IMG/VR virus record: IMGVR_UViG_3300042288_001356
Coordinates: 1-39,371 of that record
DNA: 39,371 nt
Reading direction: 5' to 3' (one strand)
From: a virus
A model generated the notes under the pieces. The model was not told where the DNA came from and made no database searches. It saw nothing but the letters and a program-made list of their open reading frames with translations. The position numbers were made by a program, and so were the translations under genes. Shown here one piece after another: positions 1 to 6,556 of this stretch. Within the stretch, counting starts at the first letter, position 1; each line of letters starts with the position of its first letter.

Positions 1-25
1 CAGAGATTGACGTAGCTGAGACCAC
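1..25. repeat. left copy of 25-bp terminal direct repeat
   Basis: These bases are identical to 39347-39371. The reading frame of the gene interrupted by the ends is preserved when the copies are merged, so this is an assembly overlap of a circular or circularly permuted genome. It is not evidence for a biological terminal repeat. Confidence 0.9.
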
Positions 26-149
26 CGGCGGCAAGGCCCACCCCGAGGTTATTGAGTCTTCCGTGGCGGTTGCGGCCAAGGCGATCAAGTCGCTGCAAGC
101 CGTCCTCGCCCACCCCCTCGCCCCGAAGTACGTCAGGAGAGACGAATGA
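1..149 (+). CDS. small hypothetical protein, C-terminal part (gene crosses the contig join)
   Basis: The reading frame that starts at 39172 continues here. With the 25-bp terminal repeat merged, the gene is 324 nt (107 residues) and ends at a TGA at 147-149. The open frame runs from window position 3. The visible C-terminal half is alanine- and valine-rich and ends in basic and acidic residues (VRRDE). The stop overlaps the ATG of the next gene (ATGA at 146-149), the coupling used throughout this operon. The N-terminal half looks like an alpha-helical coiled coil. No family is recognised. Confidence 0.8.
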   Translation, partial: EIDVAETTGGKAHPEVIESSVAVAAKAIKSLQAVLAHPLAPKYVRRDE

Positions 150-346
150 AAAAGCTCAGAGACAACCTCATCGCGTGTGTCATGGTGGCCGTAATCCTCG
201 CGGGCATCGGTGGGGTGCTGATGGTTCAGCCGTACATGGAATCCCGCACGTACAACAAGCTCACGGGCGCGAACACGACCGCGTGGGATGCGTTGTGGGT
301 CGAACTTCGGGTTCAGGACCAGCCGCGAAAGGAGACGCAGGAATGA
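146..346 (+). CDS. small single-pass membrane protein, 66 aa
   Basis: A short basic N-terminus (MKKLRDN) is followed by one hydrophobic stretch at about residues 8-27 and a polar tail. This suggests an inner-membrane protein with its N-terminus inside, or an uncleaved signal anchor. Both ends overlap neighbours by four bases (ATGA), so it is translationally coupled within the run of small genes. No homologous family is recognised. It could be a superinfection-exclusion or other membrane accessory protein, but nothing in the sequence decides this. Confidence 0.75.
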   Translation: MKKLRDNLIACVMVAVILAGIGGVLMVQPYMESRTYNKLTGANTTAWDALWVELRVQDQPRKETQE

Positions 347-663
347 CCACCCCCCCTCTGACCGCATCCGAGTTGTTTGACATCGTGAAGGACTGTCCGG
401 AGGTGTACGAGAAGCACTTGTACATGCAGCCTCGCCTTGGATGGCGACAGGCTGGCACCAACTGGAGAATTCCCGACGACATCGCCACCCTCACGCTCCT
501 CGCGCTCTTCACCCTCGCGGCTGAGTGCGGGGTGGAGCCCGCGTCCAACGGTCAATTCATGGCGTTCTGCTACGCACCCGATCACGACTCGGTTTGGGCC
601 GACCACCCTCTCCGCGCCGCCAAGGCCGCGTACAAGAAGAAAGGAGCCTCACATGGCGGATAA
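343..663 (+). CDS. hypothetical protein, 106 aa
   Basis: The start is the ATG at 343, inside the stop of the previous gene, with GGAG upstream. The protein is soluble and mixed alpha/beta. It has a tryptophan/arginine-rich patch near residues 28-40 (RLGWRQAGTNWRIPDD) and a hydrophobic helix after it. It ends in a lysine-rich tail (AYKKKGASHGG), in which the K-G-A is encoded by the Shine-Dalgarno sequence of the next gene. A longer in-frame extension upstream exists but lacks a ribosome-binding site and would overlap two genes. Function unknown. Confidence 0.75.
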   Translation: MTTPPLTASELFDIVKDCPEVYEKHLYMQPRLGWRQAGTNWRIPDDIATLTLLALFTLAAECGVEPASNGQFMAFCYAPDHDSVWADHPLRAAKAAYKKKGASHGG

Positions 664-868
664 AAAGGTCAAGGCGTGGGCGGTGGTGCGGAACAACGGA
701 GAAGTCATCGAAACCTACTGCAACGTGGGAGCCCCGTTTGTTCGATCCGTGGCTCGGTCAATCACTCGCGACGAGTTGTCACTGGGACGAAGCGGCACAT
801 ACAAGGCCGTCCCCTGCACGATCACGCTGCACATGCCGAAGAAGAAAGGAGCCGAGCGTGGAGTTTGA
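653..868 (+). CDS. small hypothetical protein, 71 aa
   Basis: The ATG at 653 has a strong AAAGGAG seven bases upstream. The protein begins with a lysine-rich stretch (MADKKVKAW), shows alternating beta-strand-like hydrophobic residues, and ends in PKKKGAERGV. The same junction sequence (GAAAGGAGCC) lies before both this gene and the next, so the C-terminal K-G-A is shared with neighbouring proteins. It overlaps the previous and next genes slightly. No family is recognised. Confidence 0.75.
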   Translation: MADKKVKAWAVVRNNGEVIETYCNVGAPFVRSVARSITRDELSLGRSGTYKAVPCTITLHMPKKKGAERGV

Positions 869-1232
869 GAAGATGGCAGAAAAGTTGTTGCGAACGATCG
901 TCAAGAACTGTGGCGGCGATTTTGCATCCACGAACGACATGAACCTGCTTGCAGACGCCCTCCGCGCCGCCGCCACCGTGCCCGCAGGCATGGTCAGGGT
1001 GGGGACGGAGGACATGAGGCTGCTCGGGACGTTGCCGGTGACGAAGGATCGGTGCGTGTACGGCTTTGGATACCCGACGTGCTGGCTCCCTTCGCTTCGC
1101 GGAGGAGCCTACATGGTCCACACAACGCACAACGGCGAGGGAGGCGGGCACTTCCCGAAGGATGTCTACTCCACCCGCGAGGCAGCCGAAGCCGCCGCCC
1201 AAGCCGCACGCGAGAGGGGAGGGGAGGGATGA
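858..1232 (+). CDS. hypothetical protein, 124 aa (GTG start)
   Basis: The GTG at 858 lies six bases after GAAAGGAG, ideal spacing. The next ATG (873) is 21 bases from it, so GTG is preferred. The N-terminal half is helical. The middle contains an aromatic, glycine-rich segment (CVYGFGYPTCW) and the C-terminus is alanine/arginine-rich and helical (STREAAEAAAQAARERGG). It resembles small phage proteins with an AEAAA-type helix near the end that are common in early regions, but no function can be assigned. The stop overlaps the next ATG. Confidence 0.7.
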   Translation: MEFEKMAEKLLRTIVKNCGGDFASTNDMNLLADALRAAATVPAGMVRVGTEDMRLLGTLPVTKDRCVYGFGYPTCWLPSLRGGAYMVHTTHNGEGGGHFPKDVYSTREAAEAAAQAARERGGEG

Positions 1233-1483
1233 GCAAATGCGAAGAGCCCGACCTTGGCTACATGCAGTGGCACGCGGACGCCGAGCGACGGCACAGGGCG
1301 GGCGAGCGTCAACTGTGGTGCGGCATGTGCGGCAAATGGATCTGGGAAGCGCACATCTCGGAGGAGCATCGGCCGCGATGCATGACCAAGCAGGAGTTCG
1401 ACCAGTTCGTGAAGAAGAGTCAGAGAATGGCGGACGCGATGGACCGTGCGTATCGCCCGAAAGGAGCCCCCGATGGGAAGTAA
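1229..1483 (+). CDS. small putative zinc-binding protein, 84 aa
   Basis: An ATG overlaps the upstream stop and a purine-rich GGGGAGGG precedes it. Residues near the middle carry C-x2-C (CGMCGK), then a histidine-containing segment (HISEEHRP) and a further cysteine (RC), which fits a short zinc-finger or zinc-knuckle fold. The rest is charged and helical. It ends in PKGAPDGK, again encoded by the next gene's ribosome-binding junction. Nucleic-acid or protein binding is plausible. The exact role is unknown. Confidence 0.7.
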   Translation: MSKCEEPDLGYMQWHADAERRHRAGERQLWCGMCGKWIWEAHISEEHRPRCMTKQEFDQFVKKSQRMADAMDRAYRPKGAPDGK

Positions 1484-1799
1484 GCAGAAACGTCGCATCG
1501 CACGGGCCGAACGGCTCGCGCAGCACGCCAAGGCCAAGGAAGCCAAGGCACAGGCCCGCATCGACACGCTAGAGCGACAGGCCCGGCGAGCACTGGACGA
1601 GCGGGACGAGCTTCGCCGCGTGCTGGGCGTCACCGAGCGAATCGACTACGCCCGTCCCGAGTTGTTGTCGTTCACCGTTCACTTTGACCGAGAAGCCCTT
1701 GGGCAGATGAAGAACGATCCGGCCAACTTCATCCACACGGCGATCGAGGGCCATCTTATCAAGGCCGGTTTACGGAAAGGAGCCCGCGATGGGAAGTGA
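1473..1799 (+). CDS. coiled-coil protein, 108 aa
   Basis: The ATG at 1473 follows GAAAGGAG. Residues 1-60 are very rich in K, R, A and E with a heptad-like pattern (RAERLAQHAKAKEAKAQARI), predicting a basic coiled coil. The C-terminal part is a small mixed domain ending in RKGARDGK. The first codons (MGSK) and the DNA before them are nearly the same as those of the next gene (MGSE), suggesting duplication or recombination at the junction. Function unknown. Confidence 0.7.
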   Translation: MGSKQKRRIARAERLAQHAKAKEAKAQARIDTLERQARRALDERDELRRVLGVTERIDYARPELLSFTVHFDREALGQMKNDPANFIHTAIEGHLIKAGLRKGARDGK

Positions 1800-2370
1800 A
1801 AAGAACCCCACCCCCGCCACTGTCGTAGAGACGCATAGGCCGGAGGTGCCGAGCCATCACGCCCGAATGGAGAAGCTGCGATGGATGGCGTCCGAGTTTG
1901 ATCGACAGTGCTTCAACCCCAACAAGCAGCAACTTCAAGGCGCGACCGACGCCTTGTTCGGCACGCTCATGGCTATGGAGCAACGTATTCACGCGGTCGA
2001 AAGCCGCATCCCCGGAGAACCCCCATGCTCAGACGAATCTGGTTCTGGATCGACAGAGTCCTCGAAACCGTCAACATCATCGGCATCTTCGGAATCACCG
2101 TCCTCCTGCTCTACTGGCTCGTCACCCGTTAAGCCCCCCGCGCAGGCGTGCGATGGGAGCGGTAAGACGCGAACCCATTCGGGCATGTTGGGAATCGACA
2201 TCGAGGACCCCTGCCCCGGCTGCTCTCGGTGCAAGCCCGCCAAGCCCGACGACGCCGCGTTCAGGGAGAAGGTGCGCATCATGTGCCGAGTCGCTATCGA
2301 GACGACCGACAGCAACAGGTCCGTTCACATCCTGGCCCGCGAAGTCCTGACGATGTTGCAAAGCACCTGA
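1789..2370 (+). CDS. hypothetical protein with serine-rich middle overprinted by a membrane mini-gene, 193 aa
   Basis: The ATG at 1789 is preceded by AAAGGAG. Residues 1-78 are helical (MEKLRWMASEFDRQ). Residues 79-115 are an abrupt serine run, and residues about 133-193 hold a CPGCSRC cysteine cluster and a helical end. In the serine-rich middle the codons are A/T-ending, unlike the G/C-ending codons on both sides, while a different frame (2025-2132) has normal G/C-ending codons. The true arrangement could therefore be two separate genes plus the mini-gene, now read through because no stop lies in this frame. An ATG at 2185 could start the C-terminal part. Confidence 0.55.
   Translation: MGSEKNPTPATVVETHRPEVPSHHARMEKLRWMASEFDRQCFNPNKQQLQGATDALFGTLMAMEQRIHAVESRIPGEPPCSDESGSGSTESSKPSTSSASSESPSSCSTGSSPVKPPAQACDGSGKTRTHSGMLGIDIEDPCPGCSRCKPAKPDDAAFREKVRIMCRVAIETTDSNRSVHILAREVLTMLQST
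2025..2132 (+). CDS. 35-residue membrane mini-protein nested in another gene
   Basis: The start is an ATG with GGAG eight bases upstream (2014-2017), and the stop is TAA. The product has basic and aromatic residues at the start (MLRRIWFWID) and then one hydrophobic helix to the end (IIGIFGITVLLLYWL), a convincing single-pass membrane peptide. Third codon positions are mostly C or G here, whereas the overlapping larger frame gives atypical codons. This favours the mini-gene as the selected frame in this stretch. Tiny membrane proteins of this kind occur in phage early regions. Its role is unknown. Confidence 0.6.
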   Translation: MLRRIWFWIDRVLETVNIIGIFGITVLLLYWLVTR

Positions 2371-2387
2371 TACGATCGGAGCACTTG

Positions 2388-3050
2388 ATGCCACGGACGG
2401 CACCATCGGGTTCGTACCCCGCGATCCGGCTCGTCGGACTCACGACCAAGCCCCGTCGCAGTGGCCGCGTCGAGAACGCGAGCGTCTACCTGACCGGCGG
2501 CGGCATCGGCGATGCGGTCCGCGCGAAGGCCAAGCCCAACACGCGAAAGCGGATCGTCGATGTCGAAGTCGCCCGTGCGCTGGCACGCGCGAGGGAAGCG
2601 TGGGTCGCCACCGAGGACCCCGACGACCGGGCTCATTCGGTGTTCCAAGGCGACGACCTGGTTCCGGCGCGTGAACTGCCCGAAGGCCAGAAAGCCACGC
2701 CCCGGCGATACCCGGCGGCGATCATGGTCGAAGTGCTCGTCAAGGGCCGCATCCGCCGGTACTCGCCCGACGCCGCCTGCGAACTGCTCGGGGAGCGCGT
2801 CGCGGCGCTCGCCCGCGAAGGCGTGAACGTCGGGTACATCGGGAGCGTTACCGGCGCGATTTCCAGCCGAAGCCGCCACGGCGCCGAAGGGCCGGCGGAT
2901 CTTGGCACGGTCCACGCCCAGCTCGGCGACGAGGGGTTCCGGAGCCTGACCCGGCAGAAGACCCGCCAAAGCCGCATGACCGAGGACGAGCGGCGGCTCA
3001 CGCGCGAGGCGTCGGCGATGCTCGAAGCGGCCAAGGGGAAAGCCCGGTGA
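2388..3050 (+). CDS. hypothetical protein upstream of the terminase, 220 aa
   Basis: The ATG at 2388 has GGAG at 2378-2381. The protein is basic. Its N-terminal third has beta-like segments (AIRLVGLTTK), the middle is helical, and the C-terminal third is rich in R/K and A (RQKTRQSRMTEDERRLTREA). It overlaps the small-terminase start by GTGA. Its place directly before TerS suggests a role in DNA packaging, transcription or regulation of late genes, but no motif proves this. I do not recognise the family. Confidence 0.7.
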   Translation: MPRTAPSGSYPAIRLVGLTTKPRRSGRVENASVYLTGGGIGDAVRAKAKPNTRKRIVDVEVARALARAREAWVATEDPDDRAHSVFQGDDLVPARELPEGQKATPRRYPAAIMVEVLVKGRIRRYSPDAACELLGERVAALAREGVNVGYIGSVTGAISSRSRHGAEGPADLGTVHAQLGDEGFRSLTRQKTRQSRMTEDERRLTREASAMLEAAKGKAR

Positions 3051-3589
3051 GCGACGACGGCACTATCTCGCAGGTCGAGCTCGCCAAGGTGCTCGGCGTC
3101 ACCCGGCAGATGGTCGGGAAGTACGCCCGGCTCGGGATGCCCACCGCGGGCCGGGGCCGCTTTGACCGTGACGCGGCCGTTGCGTGGGTTCAGGCGGAGA
3201 TCAGCGACCACGGCCACGGCGGCAAGGGACGCGGCGGCGGGCGGCCCGCGGGCAAGCCTGGCCGGACACCCAAGCCAAAGCCGCCGGCCGAAGCCGAGGG
3301 GTACCGCAAGGCCAACACCCGGCGGATCGAAGCCCAGACCCAGCTCGCGGAACTCGAGATTAGCAAGATCGCCGGGAAGCTCTTGGACCGCGAATCGACG
3401 CTCACGGCGATCCGGGGCCATCTCGTCGTGGTCCGCCAGACGATCGAGCGGCAAGGGGCGGCCATCGCCAAAGCCATTGCGGCGGAGTTCGGGCTCGACA
3501 CGGACAAGGCCGCGCGGGCAAAAGCGATCGTCCGCGAGGGGCACGCGAAAGCGTTCAGCCGGATCGCGGCAAACCCGATGGAACTCTGA
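3047..3589 (+). CDS. terS: phage terminase small subunit (Nu1-like)
   Basis: The 180-residue protein starts at GTG 3047, coupled to the upstream stop. Residues 5-50 form a winged-helix/MerR-type DNA-binding domain (QVELAKVLGVTRQMVGKYA, then GRFDRDAAVAWVQ), as in lambda Nu1, which recognises the packaging site. A Gly/Pro/Lys-rich linker (about 56-85) is followed by helical segments for oligomerisation and TerL contact (TQLAELEISKIAGKLLDRES). The length matches Nu1 (about 180 residues). Its position two genes before TerL supports the call. It should bind the phage cos/pac site and deliver it to TerL. Confidence 0.85.
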   Translation: MSDDGTISQVELAKVLGVTRQMVGKYARLGMPTAGRGRFDRDAAVAWVQAEISDHGHGGKGRGGGRPAGKPGRTPKPKPPAEAEGYRKANTRRIEAQTQLAELEISKIAGKLLDRESTLTAIRGHLVVVRQTIERQGAAIAKAIAAEFGLDTDKAARAKAIVREGHAKAFSRIAANPMEL

Positions 3590-3608
3590 CCGCTACCGGG
3601 GGTGAACC

Positions 3609-3968
3609 GTGGAAAAGTCTGCACGCCGGACGGAATCCGCGAAGGCCGGGGCGGGGCTTGAAAAACAGGCCCGGCGCGGGCGGTGCGCCGTCGCGGCGGG
3701 ATGTTCCTACCGGACAGTCCGGGTAGTTCGTATGGAGGCTCGCCAGATCGTCCGCGACGAGGTCAAGGCTTGCACCCGCGGGCTGGTCGCTCGCAAGGTG
3801 CGTGCGGTTGACGCCGCGCTCTTCGACGATCGGCAGCCGTCGCTCAGGGAGATCGCCCGGACTCACCGGCTCCCTAGTTCGACCGTCCACGACCTGATCG
3901 GCCGCGTCAAGGCCCGACTGCAGACCCGCCTCACATGCCCGCATTCGCCCCGAAGCAACCCGCGATAG
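3609..3968 (+). CDS. small HTH protein between TerS and TerL, 119 aa
   Basis: The GTG at 3609 follows a weak GGGGGTGA site. The N-terminal half is strongly basic. Residues about 75-105 form a clear helix-turn-helix (PSLREIARTHRLPSSTVHDL) similar to homeodomain-like or sigma region-4-like HTHs. Codon third positions are G/C-rich, supporting a real gene. It overlaps the TerL start by 34 bases. A second DNA-binding protein inside the terminase pair could be an accessory packaging factor or a late-gene regulator. The terminal residues are proline-rich, and the gene could be shorter if a downstream start is used. Confidence 0.6.
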   Translation: MEKSARRTESAKAGAGLEKQARRGRCAVAAGCSYRTVRVVRMEARQIVRDEVKACTRGLVARKVRAVDAALFDDRQPSLREIARTHRLPSSTVHDLIGRVKARLQTRLTCPHSPRSNPR

Positions 3969-6016
3969 TCGCCTTCACGCTCGCCGCGCTTGGCGCGATG
4001 ATGACCGAGGTGTGGACCGTTCGCGAGCCGATTTGGGCGGACCAGTGGGCCCAGCAGCGTCGGCGTATCCCCGCACGCGGCAACGCCGAGCCGGGCCCGT
4101 GGGACAACGAGCGGACCCCCTACAACGCCGAGCCCATGCGGGCGTGCTCAGACCCGAGCCTGACGCAGGTCTCGATGATGAAAGCGTCCCAGCTCGGTGC
4201 GACGGACTCCCTGATCTTCAACACGCTCGGATGGGCGATCGACGAAAGCCCCGGCCCCGAGCTCATCATCATGCCGTCGGACCGGCTCGCAAAGCGGACG
4301 GTCAAGATGCGGCTGATCCCGTCGATCAAGGCTTCGCCGACGCTGAGGGCCAAGTACGCCAGCGGCAAGGCTGAGAGCACGACCGAGGTCCTCGTCTTCT
4401 CGACGATGGACGTGGTTCTGGCCGGGTCGAACAGCGCGACGAACGTCCGATCGACGCCGTTCCGCAGGGTCAAGATCGACGACTTCGACCTGTGCGAGCC
4501 GTCAACAAAGGAAGAAGCGACGCAGCGAATGGCGTCGTTTGAGAACGATTCGACGATGCTGGTGTGTGTTGGCACGCCGTCTTACGCGGACACCGGCATT
4601 CACGCAGAGTATGAGGCGGGCGACCGGCGGCGGTATCTGTGCCCGTGCCCGCACTGCGGGACGTTCCACGAGTGGATCTTCGACAACCTCGTCTGGTCGG
4701 GCGGAATCAACGCCGACCCCGGCAAGGTGCTGACGGCCGCGTACATGCGGTGCCCATCGTGCCTGTGCCGGATCGAGAACAACGTCAAGCCCTGGTGCCT
4801 CCACTGGGGATGCTGGCAGCCTGACGGCGTGAACGTCGAGCCACCGGCTGGAATCGCAAACGAGCCCGGAGCGTTCCGGGAGTGGACGAAGACGAAGGAA
4901 GCCCGCGACTTGCACGAAGTCGGCTTCCCGCACCCGGCGTACCGGATCACGGGCGAGGCGGACCACCCGGCCGAGCGGCATCGGTCCTACCGGATCAGCT
5001 CGCTTTACTCGCCGTTCAAGCCGTTCGGATGGGTGGCTGAGGCGTTCATCCGCTCCGGCGGCAGACCGGAACGCGACTGGCGAAACGGCAAGCTCGGACT
5101 CCCCGAGCGCGGCCGCGGCGAAGATGTCTCGCTCGAAGCCGTCCGGGCCCTGTGCATTCCGGAGGATCAGGGCGGGTACAAGAGCGGCACGGTCCCGGCC
5201 GACATTGTGGTGCTGGTGACCGCGATCGACGTGGGCGCGGATCACTGCCACGTCCTGACCGTCGGCTACACAAACAAGATGCAGGCCGCAGCGTGGATCG
5301 ACGCCCGACGCATCGAAGCCCCGCGCGGGATGCTCAAGGCGATTGCCCCCGAGCTCCAGGCCCTGAGCTTCGAGCACGGCGCGGGCGGCAAGATGAGGCC
5401 GGTGCTGTTCTTCCCCGACTCGCGCCACAGAACCGGCGAGGTCTACGACCTGTGCCTCGCGCTCGGTGCTCACCACGCATACCCGATCCTCGGTGTGGCG
5501 ACCAAGAGCGGCGATCCCGTGACGGCCCACACGTTCAGCAAGGGCCCCGACGGCGAGGCACTGCCCGGAACCCTCCAGCGGTACCGGGTCGATACGAACC
5601 ACTGGTCCGAAGAAGTCTGGGCCCGGATCTACAACGCCGCCGGGCTCGACCGCGACGAGAAGGTTGCGATCGACACGACGGGCGCAAAGACGCTTCGGAT
5701 GCCCGAGAACGTCGAAGAGGCCCACCTGCGGATGTTCACCTCCGAGCACTGCGTCAAGGGCGTTTGGGAGAAGAAGCCCGGCCGCGAAGATAACCACCTC
5801 GTTGACTGCCTGCGGTACGCGGAGGCGGGCCTGTTCAAGAGCGGCGGGATGCTCATTACGCCTGAGTACACGAGAGAGATCCACGGGTGGGAGTTCTGGG
5901 GATGGACGCCGCCGGAAGGCACGCCGCCGCCCGCGATCGTCCGAGCACAGCGAGCGTTCAAACAGACCGACGACCCGCTTGTCCGCCGGGTGCAGAACCG
6001 CACGCGGCCAAGCTGA
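3935..6016 (+). CDS. terL: terminase large subunit, lambda gpA family
   Basis: At 693 residues this is close to the size of lambda gpA. The ATPase half has a Walker A-like loop at 83-92 (KASQLGATDS) and a Walker B-like segment at 179-186 (VKIDDFDL). Cysteine pairs at C238-x2-C241 and C273-x2-C276 match the zinc-binding insertion seen in gpA. The nuclease half has the RNase H-fold acidic residues D432 (AIDVGAD), D495 (FFPDSRHR) and D624 (HLVDCLRYA). It would cut concatemers and pump DNA into proheads through the portal. The start at 3935 has a poor ribosome-binding site, and ATGs near residues 22-23 are an alternative. The gpA family suggests cos-type packaging. Confidence 0.93.
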   Translation: MPAFAPKQPAIVAFTLAALGAMMTEVWTVREPIWADQWAQQRRRIPARGNAEPGPWDNERTPYNAEPMRACSDPSLTQVSMMKASQLGATDSLIFNTLGWAIDESPGPELIIMPSDRLAKRTVKMRLIPSIKASPTLRAKYASGKAESTTEVLVFSTMDVVLAGSNSATNVRSTPFRRVKIDDFDLCEPSTKEEATQRMASFENDSTMLVCVGTPSYADTGIHAEYEAGDRRRYLCPCPHCGTFHEWIFDNLVWSGGINADPGKVLTAAYMRCPSCLCRIENNVKPWCLHWGCWQPDGVNVEPPAGIANEPGAFREWTKTKEARDLHEVGFPHPAYRITGEADHPAERHRSYRISSLYSPFKPFGWVAEAFIRSGGRPERDWRNGKLGLPERGRGEDVSLEAVRALCIPEDQGGYKSGTVPADIVVLVTAIDVGADHCHVLTVGYTNKMQAAAWIDARRIEAPRGMLKAIAPELQALSFEHGAGGKMRPVLFFPDSRHRTGEVYDLCLALGAHHAYPILGVATKSGDPVTAHTFSKGPDGEALPGTLQRYRVDTNHWSEEVWARIYNAAGLDRDEKVAIDTTGAKTLRMPENVEEAHLRMFTSEHCVKGVWEKKPGREDNHLVDCLRYAEAGLFKSGGMLITPEYTREIHGWEFWGWTPPEGTPPPAIVRAQRAFKQTDDPLVRRVQNRTRPS

Positions 6017-6027
6017 AGGAACCACTC

Positions 6028-6270
6028 ATGCCCAGCGCCCTCGAAACCGCCGCCGCCAAGGCGACGCAGAAGCCGTCCGCCAAGCCCGACGCGGCGAAGA
6101 AGCCCGACCTTCAGCAGCTCCACGCCGCGCTCATGGCCGCGAACCGGCACGTCGCCGAACTGCGGACCAAGCACGCTGAGCAGACCGAGCAGATGGACAA
6201 GGAAGCACGCGAAGCCGAACGCGCGGCCCAGCGTGCGCACGACGCATACCACGCCGCCCGACGCGGCTGA
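6028..6270 (+). CDS. coiled-coil protein between terminase and portal, 80 aa
   Basis: The ATG at 6028 follows AAGGA. The protein is almost entirely charged helix (HAALMAANRHVAELRTKHAE and following), predicting a long coiled coil. It sits between TerL and a second small gene before the portal, where lambda carries only gpW. It could assist head completion or be a minor scaffold. I do not recognise its family. Confidence 0.75.
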   Translation: MPSALETAAAKATQKPSAKPDAAKKPDLQQLHAALMAANRHVAELRTKHAEQTEQMDKEAREAERAAQRAHDAYHAARRG

Positions 6271-6280
6271 AAGGTGACTG

Positions 6281-6550
6281 ATGGCCGCCCACTCATGGAC
6301 ATACGGCGACTGGCGGTCGCAGACGACGCAGGCCGCGAAGCGCGACCGGCTGGCGCTGCACCTCCAAGAGATCGAGGAGCGCAAAGACGCGATCAGCGCG
6401 TCCGGCGGTCAGATGTCCGCCGCGTACGAAGGGCTCGAAGCCAAGCTCGCGCGGCTTGAGCCGATGTTCGACGAACTCGACAAGCAGGTCCGCGACTCCC
6501 AGTCCGGCGGCCCGATGCTGGTGATCCGCCCGCGTCGCCGCCCATTCTGA
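6281..6550 (+). CDS. small protein at the gpW (head-tail joining) position, 89 aa
   Basis: The ATG at 6281 has AAGGTGA upstream. The protein is short, with a helical core (RLALHLQEIEERKDAISASG, then EAKLARLEPMFDELDKQV) and a basic C-terminus (IRPRRRPF). Its size, its position between TerL and portal, and its helical make-up parallel lambda gpW, which binds below the portal after packaging to let tails attach. Sequence similarity is too low for me to call this firmly by eye, so the role is an inference from gene order. Confidence 0.65.
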   Translation: MAAHSWTYGDWRSQTTQAAKRDRLALHLQEIEERKDAISASGGQMSAAYEGLEAKLARLEPMFDELDKQVRDSQSGGPMLVIRPRRRPF

Positions 6551-6556
6551 GCACCC

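Noticed and set aside
4502-6025. Long antisense frame of 507 codons opposite the large terminase
   Set aside because: It mirrors a strongly supported gene. In GC-rich DNA with G/C-ending codons the complementary frame often stays open. There is no ribosome-binding site and the product is compositionally biased.
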